The notes: generated from the sequence alone by a model not told the origin. Shown: positions 26,662 through 35,611, numbered from the stretch's first letter. The stretch is 64,000 bases of DNA from Bradyrhizobium huanghuaihaiense (GCF_007830635.1 NZ_VLLA01000018.1:62001-126000), one strand, 5' to 3'. Program-made: numbers and translations.

Positions 26662-27432
26662 ATGACAACCCTGATCGACGACCGTCGTGTACGCGCGCGT
26701 GATGCGTCGCCTGCACGATATTTTTATTTCCACATGGCCCTGGCCTGCGCGGCCACCGCCTTTCTCGGTTTCGCGCCGACCTATTGGGTGCCGCTCGCTC
26801 ACCGGACATTCTCCGCAAGCCCGGTGATTCATTTTCACGGACTCTTGTTCTTCACCTGGTCGCTCTATTTCGTGCTCCAGACCTGGCTCGCGGCCTCGGG
26901 CCGCGTGGTCAATCACCGCTCGCTCGGCATTGTCGGCGTGTCGCTTGCGACCGCAATGACGATCTTCGGCTTCCTCGCCTCAGTGCATGTGATGCAGCAT
27001 TCCGCCGCGCTTGGGCAGAAAGACGCCGGCATCGCCTTCTCGATCGTGCCGATGAGTGGGATTGCGTTCTTCGCCGTGGTGTTCGCGCTTGCGATCATGA
27101 ACACGCGCAAGCCTGAAATTCACAAGCGCCTGATGCTGCTCGCCGCAGTCTCGATCCTCGACGCCGCGATCGCCCGCTGGTTCCTGACCTTCCTCGCGCC
27201 CCCGGGACCGCCCGGCCCGCCGCCGGTGCCGGTGACGATCGCCCCCGCCGTGGTCGCCGCACTCTTGCTCGTCGTCGCCATGGTGCGCGACTGGCGCGCT
27301 GAGGGCCGCGTGCATCCGGTCTACATTTACGGCACGCTCGCGCTGCTGGCGGTGAAGGTGCTGAACTGGCCGATCAGCGAGACGGCCGCGTGGCATGCAT
27401 TTGCCGGCGGGATCCTGGCGCTGGCGCAGTAG
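26662..27432 (+). CDS. Membrane protein of unknown function
   Basis: A 256-residue protein with about seven hydrophobic helices. The first half has histidines inside or beside helices (SPVIHFHGLLFFTWSLYFVL, GRVVNHRSLGIVG, MQHSAALG, KPEIHKRLMLLAA) in the pattern of a heme-binding or redox-active membrane protein, and resembles DUF2306-like proteins; I do not assign a function. A PPGPPGPPPVP loop is conspicuous. I start at ATG 26662, right after the preceding repeat; no strong ribosome-binding site is visible. Confidence 0.65.
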   Translation: MTTLIDDRRVRARDASPARYFYFHMALACAATAFLGFAPTYWVPLAHRTFSASPVIHFHGLLFFTWSLYFVLQTWLAASGRVVNHRSLGIVGVSLATAMTIFGFLASVHVMQHSAALGQKDAGIAFSIVPMSGIAFFAVVFALAIMNTRKPEIHKRLMLLAAVSILDAAIARWFLTFLAPPGPPGPPPVPVTIAPAVVAALLLVVAMVRDWRAEGRVHPVYIYGTLALLAVKVLNWPISETAAWHAFAGGILALAQ

Positions 27433-27467
27433 CTCTCGGTGCCGTCCCGAAGCACCAATGCCAATCC

Positions 27468-27594
27468 GTCACCCTGAGGTGGCCGCTTCTTCAGCGGCCC
27501 TCGAAGGGCGACGGCCCGGCTGCATCCCGGCCGCTCATCCTTCGAGGCTCCCCGCGCGATGCTCTGCATCGCGCGCCTCGCACCTCAGGATGAC
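27468..27594. repeat. Intergenic palindromic repeat, family G
   Basis: Outer arms GTCACCCTGAGGTG / CACCTCAGGATGAC. The interior has GGCCGCTTCTTCAGCGGCC and a second hairpin GCGCGATGCTCTGCATCGCG. Only one copy is in this window. Confidence 0.75.
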
Positions 27595-27612
27595 GGGTTT
27601 AACAGCTGCGTA

Positions 27613-28419
27613 TCAAGCCCCCGCCTTGCACGTAATCCCGCCGTCCACCACCAGCTCGATTCCCGTCACATATTTCGACTCGTCCGATGCCAGGAACAGC
27701 GCGGCATTGGCGACATCCCAAGCCTCGCCCATGTGCCCCATCGGCACCTGCGCATCACGGGCGCGCCACATCGCTTCGACATCGCCCTTGGCGTAGCTGT
27801 TCGCAAGTCCGGCGGAATGCTCGACCATCGGCGTCTTCATCAGGCCGGGCAGGATCGCGTTCACCCGCACATGGTTCTTCGCGAACTCGATTGCGGTGGA
27901 GCGGGTGAGCTGGTTCATCGCCGCCTTGCTGGCGTTGTAGCTGACATAGGAAATCCCGACATGGCGGATCGAGGCGATCGAGGAGATGTTGATGATCGAG
28001 CCGCCGCCCTGCTTCACCATCACGGGGATGACGTGCTTCATGGCGAAATAGGCGCTCTTGAGGTTGACGCTGAAGACACGGTCCCAGCTTTCTTCGGTCA
28101 CCTCGACCACGCTGCCCATCTCGGCGATGCCGACATTGTTGTCGAGCACGTCGATGCGGCCACAGGCCTTCAGGCACGCCGCAACCATCGCCTCGATCTC
28201 GGCGGGACGCGAGACGTCGGCCGTGAACGCGGTCGCCTTGCCGCCCTCACCCGTGATGATCTTGGCGGCCTCCTCGGCCGCGGCACCGTTGCGGTCGACG
28301 CAAAACACCTGCGCGCCCTCGCGCGCAAAGGTCACCGCGGTCGCCTTGCCGTTGCCCCAGCCCGGTCCGATCGAGCCGGCCCCCACCACCATCGCAACCT
28401 TGCCCTTGAGCCGATCCAT
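27613..28419 (-). CDS. Short-chain dehydrogenase/reductase
   Basis: A 268-residue classical SDR that uses NAD(P) to oxidise or reduce an unidentified alcohol/ketone. The cofactor loop is GAGSIGPGWGNG (residues 13-24), longer than the usual TGxxxGxG. The catalytic residues are S147 in NISSIAS, Y161 and K165 in YVSYNASKAA. The family's NNAG is NNVG here. The C-terminal KYVTGIELVVDGG is typical. The extended cofactor loop resembles that of some glucose/cyclohexanol dehydrogenase-like SDRs. It is isolated between two repeats on this strand. Confidence 0.88.
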   Translation of the reverse strand: MDRLKGKVAMVVGAGSIGPGWGNGKATAVTFAREGAQVFCVDRNGAAAEEAAKIITGEGGKATAFTADVSRPAEIEAMVAACLKACGRIDVLDNNVGIAEMGSVVEVTEESWDRVFSVNLKSAYFAMKHVIPVMVKQGGGSIINISSIASIRHVGISYVSYNASKAAMNQLTRSTAIEFAKNHVRVNAILPGLMKTPMVEHSAGLANSYAKGDVEAMWRARDAQVPMGHMGEAWDVANAALFLASDESKYVTGIELVVDGGITCKAGA

Positions 28420-28439
28420 CGCGTGTCTCCCGTGTTCTT

Positions 28440-28508
28440 GTAGCCCGGATGAGCGAAGCGATATCCGGGGGGACCGTTCCCGGATATCGCTTCGCTCATC
28501 CGGGCTAC
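28440..28508. repeat. Intergenic palindromic repeat, family C copy 1
   Basis: Arms GTAGCCCGGATGAGCGAAGC and its complement CGCTTCGCTCATCCGGGCTA separated by about 15 bases; almost perfect. Other copies are at 41951-42019 and 48180-48267. It overlaps the 3' end of the DUF1850 gene by a few bases. Confidence 0.92.
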
Positions 28509-28882
28509 AGATCCTTGCAAATTTTCATCGTCGTGACGTTAGCACCAATGGGATGGCCGACAATCTCCGACAACGTCCGGCACGTCCCCTCATGGCATAG
28601 CCGCCATTCGCCGGCCGCACCGGAGTTGCCGAGCACCACCTCCGGCATCGGCGCACGCTGCGGCCGCCATTGAAACCAGCCGTCGACGAGCCGCGCCTCG
28701 GGCGGCGGCTCCATGCCGGGACCGGTGCCCTTGACGCGGGCCTGCACCAGTTCGAGGCCGGCGGGCGTCACCCGCCAGTCCTCCTGCCACTCGACCTTCG
28801 CGATTGAATGCGTCCATGCGAGCGTGAAGGCGGACAGCACCAGCGCCTTCGTAGCCCCGGCTGTTGCGAAGCAGAGGCTCAC
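28505..28882 (-). CDS. DUF1850 domain protein, TRAP-associated
   Basis: A 125-residue protein of the DUF1850 family, commonly found next to fused TRAP transporter permeases. Markers are LAWTHSIAKVEWQEDWRVTP followed by AGLELVQARVKGTGPGMEPP and the closing FQWRPQ. A hydrophobic N-terminus suggests export. The start is GTG at 28882, overlapping the TRAP permease stop by four bases (GTGA), which supports the start and suggests coupled translation. Its last codons run into repeat family C at 28440-28508. The role within the transporter is unknown. Confidence 0.82.
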   Translation of the reverse strand: MSLCFATAGATKALVLSAFTLAWTHSIAKVEWQEDWRVTPAGLELVQARVKGTGPGMEPPPEARLVDGWFQWRPQRAPMPEVVLGNSGAAGEWRLCHEGTCRTLSEIVGHPIGANVTTMKICKDL

Positions 28883-30987
28883 ACGGCCTCGACCGGCGCC
28901 GGCGGACGCTGCCGCCATTGCCACAGCACGAGCGCGGCGGAGAGCACGAAGCCGGCGGTGTCGCTGAACGCGAAGTCGCCGAGCAGGCAGAACGCGGCGC
29001 CGAGCGCAACCAGGCGTTCGACGATCGTCAGCTTCGTGAACAGGAAGCCGATCGCGACCATGCCGAACAGGCCGATCGCCACCAGCGCCTTGACGGTCGC
29101 GAGCGCCACCGCGCCGTAGAAGCCGAGTTTTGCCGCCATGGGATCGCCGGCCTGGAGCATCAAGGCCGGCGAATAGACGAAGATGAAGGGAATGACATAG
29201 CCGGCGAGCGCGATGCGCATCGCCTCCCAGCCGATCTTGTCCGGATTCTCCTTCGCGATCGGCGCCGCCGCGAGCGCGGCCAGCGCCACCGGTGGCGAGA
29301 GGTCGGCCATGATGCCGTAGTAGAACGCGAACATGTGGCTCGCGATCAGGGGCACGCCGAGCTTGGCGAGGGCCGGCGCGGCGAGCGCGGCGGTGATGAT
29401 GTAGGTCGGGATGGTCGGGATGCCGGTGCCGAGCAGGATCGACAGCAGCATGGTCATGACCAGCGCCAGGAACAGGCTCTTCTCGCCGAGCCCGATCACC
29501 CAGCTGCCGAAGATGGTGCCGACGCCGGTCTGCGACATCATGCCGATGATGACTCCGACGATGGCGCAGGCCATGCCGACGGTGATGGCCGATTTTGCGC
29601 TCTCGGCGAGCGCATCGCGGCACTCGCGCAAGGCCTTGAACCCACCGCGCACGAACGCGGTGATGACGATCAATCCAACGACGACGCTCGCGACCGGCAC
29701 GATCTGGAGGCCGTCGCGCGACAGCGCCGCGACGACCAGCGCGAGCCCGACCCAGAAGATGGTGCGGATCACCATCGAGGAGGCGCCCGTCGTGATGGCG
29801 GTGCCGAGGATCAGCGTCACCGTGAGCGCGAGGCCCATGCTGCCGGCATAGAGCGGCGTAAAGCCTTCGAACAGCATGTAGACGAGGGCCGCGAGCGGCA
29901 GCACGAGATACCAACGCGTCACCAGCGCCCTCCAGGCGCTCGGGATCTCCGAGCACTTCATGCCGACGAGACCATGCTTGCCGGCTTCGAGGTGCACCAT
30001 CCAGAACGCGGACGCGAAGTAGAGGATCGCGGGAATCGCGGCCGCCTTCACGATCTCCGAATATTGGACGCCGAGCGTCTCCGCCATGATGAAGGCGACC
30101 GCGCCCATCACCGGCGGCATGATCTGGCCGCCCATCGAGGCCGTGGCTTCGACGCCCGCCGCGAAGGCGCGGCGATAGCCGAACTTGATCATCAGGGGAA
30201 TGGTGAACTGGCCGACGGTGACGACGTTGGCGACACCCGAGCCGGAGATCGTGCCCATCATGCCCGAGGCGAACACCGCGACCTTGGCAGGCCCGCCGCG
30301 GGTCCTGCCGAATAACCCAAGGGAAACGTCGGTGAACAGCTGGATCATGCCGGCGCGCTCCAGGAACGAGCCGAACAGGATGAACAGGAAAATGTAGGTC
30401 GCCGAGACGTAGATCGGCACGCCGTAGAAACCTTCGGTGCCGAACGACAGATGCGTGACGATCTGGTCGAAATCATAGCCGCGATGATTGAGCGGCGACG
30501 GCAGGTACTGGCCGAAGAACCAGTAGACGAGGCAGGCGCCGCACATCAGCGGCAGCGCCGCGCCCATCAGGCGCCGCGTGCCCTCGAAGATCAGCACGGC
30601 GAGCAGCGTGCCCACCGCGAGGTCGAGCTTCGTCGGATCGCCGTCGCGCGCGATCAGGTCCGCATAGAAGATCCACTGGTAGAGGCCACAAAAGAATCCG
30701 GCGCCGCCGATCACCCAGCCGAGCGCGCGGCCGAAATTGCTCTTCGCGGTGAAGTTGGCGATCAGACCGAAGGTGAGCAGAACGAGGAAGCCGACATGGA
30801 CGCCGCGCACCACCTGGCTCGGCAGATAGTTGAAGGCGGCGACATAGAGCTGGAACGTGGCAAAAGCGATGCCGATCCAGTAGGCGAGCTGGCCCCACCA
30901 GCCCGGACCAAAACCTTCCGGAAAACCGTGCTCGAAATTGTCGAACTCGACCTTGATGGGCTCTTGAGTGCCCTCAGCCTGCAACAT
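28879..30987 (-). CDS. TRAP transporter, fused small and large permease subunits (4TM/12TM, TAXI-associated)
   Basis: The 702-residue inner-membrane protein fuses the DctQ-like four-helix subunit and the DctM-like 12-helix subunit of a tripartite ATP-independent periplasmic transporter, driving secondary uptake of a carboxylate-like ligand. Motifs in the large part include FLERAGMIQLFTDVSLGLFG, AVFASGMMGTISGSGVANVV (the IGSG-type re-entrant motif), MGGQIMPPVMGAVAFIMAET and GTGIPTIPTYII. I start at MLQAEGTQEPIK (30987), with GGGGAC upstream. The TAXI binding protein follows upstream in transcription (31198-32145) and DUF1850 is coupled downstream, so the three genes form a complete transporter set. 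Confidence 0.9.
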   Translation of the reverse strand: MLQAEGTQEPIKVEFDNFEHGFPEGFGPGWWGQLAYWIGIAFATFQLYVAAFNYLPSQVVRGVHVGFLVLLTFGLIANFTAKSNFGRALGWVIGGAGFFCGLYQWIFYADLIARDGDPTKLDLAVGTLLAVLIFEGTRRLMGAALPLMCGACLVYWFFGQYLPSPLNHRGYDFDQIVTHLSFGTEGFYGVPIYVSATYIFLFILFGSFLERAGMIQLFTDVSLGLFGRTRGGPAKVAVFASGMMGTISGSGVANVVTVGQFTIPLMIKFGYRRAFAAGVEATASMGGQIMPPVMGAVAFIMAETLGVQYSEIVKAAAIPAILYFASAFWMVHLEAGKHGLVGMKCSEIPSAWRALVTRWYLVLPLAALVYMLFEGFTPLYAGSMGLALTVTLILGTAITTGASSMVIRTIFWVGLALVVAALSRDGLQIVPVASVVVGLIVITAFVRGGFKALRECRDALAESAKSAITVGMACAIVGVIIGMMSQTGVGTIFGSWVIGLGEKSLFLALVMTMLLSILLGTGIPTIPTYIITAALAAPALAKLGVPLIASHMFAFYYGIMADLSPPVALAALAAAPIAKENPDKIGWEAMRIALAGYVIPFIFVYSPALMLQAGDPMAAKLGFYGAVALATVKALVAIGLFGMVAIGFLFTKLTIVERLVALGAAFCLLGDFAFSDTAGFVLSAALVLWQWRQRPPAPVEAV

Positions 30988-31049
30988 CGATATGTCCCCG
31001 CGCCCTGATGGGGCGTTCCTACAGCATTCGCGCTGCACCCTGAATACGT

Positions 31050-31110
31050 CATGCCCGGGCATAGCCGTCCAAAGGACGGCGTCGCTTCCGCTCGCCTCTG
31101 CCCCGGGCAT
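31050..31110. repeat. Intergenic palindromic repeat, family F
   Basis: Arms ATGCCCGGGCAT and TGCCCCGGGCATCC with GCCGTCCAAAGGACGGCG inside. It precedes the family E element at 31123 in the 210-base gap between the TRAP permease and the TAXI gene. Confidence 0.65.
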
Positions 31111-31122
31111 CCACTCTCGCTC

Positions 31123-31185
31123 CGTCATTCCGGGGCGATGCGACGGGACCGCGTAGCGGCCCGGAGCATCGAACCCGGAATGACG
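31123..31185. repeat. Intergenic palindromic repeat, family E copy 2
   Basis: Arms CGTCATTCCGGGGCGATGCG and CCCGGAATGACG. The inner arms GCATCG / CGATGC match the copy at 19991-20094. Confidence 0.8.
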
Positions 31186-31197
31186 ACGGAGGGAGAA

Positions 31198-32145
31198 TTA
31201 CTTGATCAGCCCTTTTTCCTTGTAATAGCGGATCGCGCCGGGGTGCAGCGGAACCGGGCTGCCATTGGCGGCCGTCTCGAGCTTGATCTCCTTGCCGGCC
31301 GCGTGCGCATTCTGCAATTCCGGCAGCGACTCGTAGACCAGTTTTGTCATCTGATAGGCGAGATCGTCCGACACCGCCGAGCTGGTCACGAGGTAGTTGA
31401 CCACGGCCGCGGTCGGCACGTCCTTGTCCTGGCCGGTATAGGTGTTGGCGGGAATGGTCGCCGAGATGAAGGGCGGGCCGATCTTGTCGACGGTCTCCTT
31501 CGGCACAGACACCACCGTGATCGGGCTCGAGGTCGAGAGATCCTTCAGCGAGGCGACGCCGAGGCCGGCCGATTGCAGCGTCGCACCCAGCTGGCGGTTC
31601 TTCATGAGATCGACGGATTCGGCGAACGGCAAGTACTCGACCTTGCCGAGATCCTTGTAGTTCATGCCGGCCGCGGCCAGGATCGCGCGGGAATTCAGCT
31701 CGGTGCCGGACTTCGGCGCGCCGACCGACAGGCTCTTGCCCTTGAGGTCGGCCAGCGTCTTGATGCCGCTCTCGGCGGTCGCGACGATCTGGATGTAGTT
31801 CGGATAGATCGCGCCGATGGTCCGGAGCTTGTCGAGCTTGGTCTTGAAGCCCGCCTCCTCCTCGCCGTCCCAGGCCGCTTTCAGCGAGTCACCCAGCGTG
31901 AACGCCAGCTCGCCGCGGCCCTGCTGCAGCAGGATCAAATTCTCGACCGACGCCTTGGTGGCCTGCACCTGCGTCTTCACGTTCGGAATCTTGTCGCCGT
32001 AGATCTTCCCGATCGCGACCCCGAGCGGATAGTAGACCCCGGAGGTGCCGCCGGTCAGCACGTTGATGAAGGATTGCGCATGCGCGCAAGGTGCCGACGC
32101 CGCCAGAGCAAGAGCCGCGGCCACGCCGAAGAACGTCCGTTTCAT
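31198..32145 (-). CDS. TAXI family TRAP transporter solute-binding protein
   Basis: A 315-residue periplasmic binding protein of the TAXI (TRAP-associated extracytoplasmic immunogenic) family, the ligand receptor for the fused permease next to it. A signal peptide (to about APCAHAQS) is followed by the family opening INVLTGGTSGVYYPLGVAIG, then EFTLG-like AFTLGDSLKAAWDGEEEAGF, LADLKGKSLSVGAPKSGTEL, and a C-terminal PLHPGAIRYYKEKGLIK. The ligand is not known; other TAXI proteins bind glutamate or related acids. I start at ATG 32145, directly at the signal peptide. Confidence 0.9.
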   Translation of the reverse strand: MKRTFFGVAAALALAASAPCAHAQSFINVLTGGTSGVYYPLGVAIGKIYGDKIPNVKTQVQATKASVENLILLQQGRGELAFTLGDSLKAAWDGEEEAGFKTKLDKLRTIGAIYPNYIQIVATAESGIKTLADLKGKSLSVGAPKSGTELNSRAILAAAGMNYKDLGKVEYLPFAESVDLMKNRQLGATLQSAGLGVASLKDLSTSSPITVVSVPKETVDKIGPPFISATIPANTYTGQDKDVPTAAVVNYLVTSSAVSDDLAYQMTKLVYESLPELQNAHAAGKEIKLETAANGSPVPLHPGAIRYYKEKGLIK

Positions 32146-32332
32146 GATTTTTGTACTCCCCAAACCGGCGGCGAAATTGGCCGGACAGGGGATGCGGGTC
32201 AACCCATCCAAAAGGCAAAACAGGACTGCGGTAAACGGCCGCGCGCGCTGGGCTTTTGGGGAACCCGATGGGTGCGGCGAGGTGGCGCAGGAACGATGAT
32301 GAACAGATGCTCATGCCGCAGGCTCGGTGCAA

Positions 32333-32450
32333 CCTCTCCCGCTTGCGGGAGAGGTCGGCGCGTAGCGCCGAGTGAGGGTTCTCACCTCTAGGGGGTCTCC
32401 CGTTGTGGAGACACCCTCTCCCCAGCCCTCCCCCGCAAGCGGGGGAGGGA
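32333..32450. repeat. Intergenic palindromic repeat, family H copy 2
   Basis: CCTCTCCCGCTTGCGGGAGA-type hairpin at the left and CCTCCCCCGCAAGCGGGGGA at the right, with GTGAGGGTTCTCAC between. Together with short spacers it fills the 361-base gap between the TAXI gene and the secreted protein gene; I see no other feature there. Confidence 0.8.
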
Positions 32451-32506
32451 GCGCACCTTCTACGAGGCGATGGTCGAGCCCGGCCTCATCGCACGTAAGC
32501 GCACCC

Positions 32507-32986
32507 TCACTGGAACGTCATGTCCAGGCATTTGGAGATGTCGGAGCCGAGGCCGGAGGAGATGATGATGCAGCCGCGCACCTTCTGGGTCGTGACGTCG
32601 GCGGCCCAGACCGAGTAGCCGCCTGGACCGAAGAACGAGTTGGTGTTCGGTGGCTCGGTCTCGGTGGCGTCGAAATCGTACTTGCCGTCGGTCTCGAAGA
32701 TGCGCGGCTTCTTGGTGCAGCCGCCGTCGGTCTGGACGTTGATGACCTCCTTGTTATCCCGCGTCAGCGCCAGGGAGACCTGGCAGCGGAAATATTCCGA
32801 GGTCTTGGTGTTGAAGAGGTAGGTGTAGGATTTGCAGGTCGCCGTGTTCAGCTTGCCCGGGGCGAGGCCGCGGCTGCAGGAAATCCGCTGGTTGTGGCTG
32901 AGCTGGTAATCATCGGCCCGGGCGGCCGGCGCCAGCGCCGTGAGCAGCAGCGCGGCGGCCGAGCAGGCTTTAATGACATGGTTCAT
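32507..32986 (-). CDS. Secreted protein of unknown function
   Basis: A 159-residue exported protein: signal peptide (SAAALLLTALAPAARADDYQ), then six cysteines (ISCSRG, TCKSYTYLFN, YFRCQVSLALTR, GCTKKPRI, RGCIIISSG, SKCLDMTFQ) that could form three disulfides. The layout of the cysteines along short beta-like strands suggests a small periplasmic beta domain. I recognise no family. I start at MNHVIKAC, with GTGGGG about eight bases upstream; an ATG three codons earlier overlaps that site. Confidence 0.65.
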   Translation of the reverse strand: MNHVIKACSAAALLLTALAPAARADDYQLSHNQRISCSRGLAPGKLNTATCKSYTYLFNTKTSEYFRCQVSLALTRDNKEVINVQTDGGCTKKPRIFETDGKYDFDATETEPPNTNSFFGPGGYSVWAADVTTQKVRGCIIISSGLGSDISKCLDMTFQ

Positions 32987-33180
32987 TCGAATCATCCCCA
33001 CCAATATTTTTGTCGAATTGCGTTCTAGACGGAAAGCGGAACATAGTCGCGAGGGGACGAAGGGAAAATCACAAACTGCTGGGCGAGACGTGATGCGCCG
33101 CGGTGCTTTCGCGAATTGACCGGGAAATACCGTTCGTGATTTGTTCAAGCGGGCGCCCCGTGGATGGGGAGGATGGAAAC

Positions 33181-33483
33181 ATGGCATTTTCAACGAAGAC
33201 ATTTGCAATCGCTGCCGCCTTCGCGGCCTTCGCAGCACCCGCATTGGCGCAGACAGGGCCGGCGCCCTGGGAGCTCAAGCCCGACACGGGCTACGCCTAT
33301 GACAAGGAGGGCAAGACCTTTTCCTACAAGATGGGCACCAGCAATGCCGGCGAGCTCTTGAAGGGCGCCAAGAAGGTGCCGAAGGGCACGCTGTTCTTCA
33401 TCGGCCACAACGGCCAGCTCTACATGCGCAGCGGCCCGTATCTGGAAGGCGACGGCAAGTTCAAGTTCGGGCCGGATCAGTAA
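33181..33483 (+). CDS. Small secreted protein of unknown function
   Basis: A 100-residue exported protein: signal peptide (IAAAFAAFAAPALAQTG), then PWELKPDTGYAYDKEGKTFS and a basic, tyrosine/glycine containing region (KVPKGTLFFIGHNGQLYMRS). I know very similar sequences from Bradyrhizobium genomes but no function. A strong GGGGAGGA site lies seven bases before the ATG at 33181. It is divergent from the gene ending the other way at 32986. Confidence 0.7.
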   Translation: MAFSTKTFAIAAAFAAFAAPALAQTGPAPWELKPDTGYAYDKEGKTFSYKMGTSNAGELLKGAKKVPKGTLFFIGHNGQLYMRSGPYLEGDGKFKFGPDQ

Positions 33484-33492
33484 TCCCTTTTT

Positions 33493-33647
33493 GTCGTCCC
33501 GGGGCGCGCGAAGCGCGAACCCGGGACCCATAACCCCAGGGAGCAGTTGCGGCGCGAAGCCGGTAACCACGAGTCTTCGCCAAATCTGATTCTGTGGTTA
33601 TGGGTCCCGGATCTGCGCGCGCTTTAGGCGCGCTTGTCCGGGACGAC
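33493..33647. repeat. Intergenic palindromic repeat, family A copy 5
   Basis: Left arm TCGTCCCGGGGCGCGCGAAG, right arm CGCGCTTTAGGCGCGCTTGT followed by CCGGGACGACA. The interior keeps GGGACCCATAACCCCAGGGA, CGAGTCTTCGCCAAA and TGTGGTTATGGGTCCCGGAT. It sits between two convergent secreted-protein genes. Confidence 0.88.
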
Positions 33648-33655
33648 ACCGAGCC

Positions 33656-34870
33656 CTAAAACGCCGCCGCCAATTCCCTCGCGCCGGCGTTGTTGCTGTT
33701 CGAGTCCATCCGCGTGTCCGTCACCGCGAGCAGCTTCGCCACCGTGTTGTGGCGGATCGCGACCGGGTTGCGTTCGTAGCCGCCGCGCTGGAAGAAGTTC
33801 GAGGTCGGCACCTGCTCGCGCATCGCCTGCGGCATGGTCACCATGTCGAGGCCGGTGCCGTCCCCGGTGAGGTTCATCATCTCGAGCTCGGCCGCGGTGA
33901 GCGGACGGCTGTAACCCTTGGCGCGCGCGAACAGCACCGAGGTGAGCAGCTTGTGGGTCTGCAGCATCGGTCCGATGTCGACGTCGAGCACCATCGCATG
34001 CATGGCCCAGCCCTGCGCGGTGTTGCCGATCTTCTCGTGCTCCGACCAGGTGTCGGGCACCGACTTCGCATGCGCCACCATCTTCTTGAGCACAGCGAGC
34101 TTGTGCTCGAGCGCCTGGCGCGCAGGCCCCGAGGTCCGCGCCACCTTGTCGGAGAGCGCACGGATGAATTCGTGGCCCTGCTCGGCGAGCAGCTCGACGC
34201 TGTTGGTGGTGAGCAGCTGGTTGTAGCCCATCGCCGTCGAGATCGCGCGCTTGCCGCCATGCTCGATGCCCGCCTGCACGTCGTAGCTGCCGGTGCCGCC
34301 GGTCTCGAACGAATAGACCCGCACCGCCTGCTCGCGCGTCAGCCCCGAGGCGAGCGCGTAGCGCGCATAGGCGCGCTTGAACTCGACCTCGCTGGACGGC
34401 CGCTGCGGCGTGAACTGGTAGAGCTCCTGCGCCGCGCGCAGGAGGTCGGCGACGACGGGAATCGGCTTCTTGGTCGGTCGATCCGGCGTTTCCTCAGGCT
34501 CCGGATTCACCGGGCGCTTCGGACCGGTATAGAGCGGCGGATGCTCCAGCACGTAATCGTCGAGCGTCACTTGCTGCCCGCTGCGCCGCTTGGCGTTGCG
34601 GCCTTTCCGCTTCTCGGAGATCTGGCTCCAATAGGCGCCGGCCTCCTCGTCGAAGGCGGCGCGCGCGGCCTGATATTCCTGCAGCTTGCGGCGATATTCG
34701 AGCACGGCGGGCGAGGCGCCGCCTTGCGCGAAGAATTGCGACAGCAGCTGGGCGTTGGCATTGGCGACGGAAGGCGGCAGCGTGTCGGCCTCGCCGCCAC
34801 GCGCGGCGGGCGCGAGCAGAACGAGCGTGAGTGGAACCGCAACCAGGCTTTTTCGAATCGAGTGATGCAT
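33656..34870 (-). CDS. Secreted protein with lysozyme-like motif
   Basis: A 404-residue exported protein: signal peptide to about residue 25 (LVAVPLTLVLLAPAARGGEA), a charged helical segment (AVLEYRRKLQEYQAARAAFD), a proline/basic linker and a folded C-terminal region from about residue 130. There, LASGLTREQAVRVYSFETGG followed by GTGSYDVQAGIE and STAMGYNQLLTTNSVELLAE resembles a lytic transglycosylase/lysozyme fold with an E-TGG catalytic region; this is a resemblance only. AGAGGG lies four bases before the ATG. It could be a peptidoglycan hydrolase. Confidence 0.65.
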   Translation of the reverse strand: MHHSIRKSLVAVPLTLVLLAPAARGGEADTLPPSVANANAQLLSQFFAQGGASPAVLEYRRKLQEYQAARAAFDEEAGAYWSQISEKRKGRNAKRRSGQQVTLDDYVLEHPPLYTGPKRPVNPEPEETPDRPTKKPIPVVADLLRAAQELYQFTPQRPSSEVEFKRAYARYALASGLTREQAVRVYSFETGGTGSYDVQAGIEHGGKRAISTAMGYNQLLTTNSVELLAEQGHEFIRALSDKVARTSGPARQALEHKLAVLKKMVAHAKSVPDTWSEHEKIGNTAQGWAMHAMVLDVDIGPMLQTHKLLTSVLFARAKGYSRPLTAAELEMMNLTGDGTGLDMVTMPQAMREQVPTSNFFQRGGYERNPVAIRHNTVAKLLAVTDTRMDSNSNNAGARELAAAF

Positions 34871-34926
34871 GCTGCCCTCTTAGCAGGCATCCGGTAACCG
34901 TCACGTTAACGTGCCGTTTACCATCG

Positions 34927-35556
34927 TCACTTCCAGGCGAACACCGGCTGTTCCAGCTCGGCCACGCGGGTCTGCCGCCCCGCCAGCACCTCGCGGAACT
35001 GATAGATCAGCGCCGCCGTCGGCGCGTGGATCAGGCTCATTTGATGATGGAAGCGGATCACGCGGCGCGCGCTCTCGGGGATCGCGACGAAGTCGAAGGC
35101 CTCTTCGCGCTCGATCGTGGCAAGCGCGATGCGATGAACCGAAGCGACCTCTTCGGGGTTCGGCCGGATCGCAGCGCTGCCCGCGGTCCAGATCACGACC
35201 GGGGTGATCAGATAACCGGAGCGGGTCGGATAGTCGTCGAGCGTGCCGAGCACGTCAGTGCCGGTGAGGCGAAGGCCGAGCTCCTCGTCGAGCTCGCGCA
35301 GCGCCGCCTCGACCGGCGTCTCGCCGGCATCGCAGCGCCCGCCCGGCAGCGCCCATTGGCCGCGATGGGCGCGCAAATGCGATGCGCGCAGCGTCAGCAG
35401 GAACGCGGTGTCGTCGCCCTCGCCCGCTGCGGTCAGCGCGACCGCCACCGCGGCGCGCTTCAGCGCCGGCGCAGTGTCATGCACCGGCAGACGCGTGAAG
35501 GCCGCGCAGGCAGCCGCGATATTCCGCCGTGTGGCATCGTCGAACGGTCTCATCAT
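34927..35556 (-). CDS. NUDIX hydrolase (CoA pyrophosphatase-like)
   Basis: A 209-residue NUDIX-fold pyrophosphatase. The box is GGRCDAGETPVEAALRELDE then ELGL (residues 72-95), with REL..EEL supplying the metal ligands, and LRAHRGQWALPGG precedes it. The early hydrolase segment and LGTLDDYPTRSGYLITPVVI resemble the NudL/CoA-diphosphatase subgroup, which cleaves CoA derivatives. The start is either of two adjacent ATGs (35556/35553). It is divergent from the PaaI thioesterase gene, whose earliest possible start overlaps this one. Confidence 0.87.
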   Translation of the reverse strand: MMRPFDDATRRNIAAACAAFTRLPVHDTAPALKRAAVAVALTAAGEGDDTAFLLTLRASHLRAHRGQWALPGGRCDAGETPVEAALRELDEELGLRLTGTDVLGTLDDYPTRSGYLITPVVIWTAGSAAIRPNPEEVASVHRIALATIEREEAFDFVAIPESARRVIRFHHQMSLIHAPTAALIYQFREVLAGRQTRVAELEQPVFAWK

Positions 35557-35611
35557 GCTTGACTACACCACGTCCGGCCCCGATGAAATGAGATCGAAGG
35601 CCCGCACAGGA

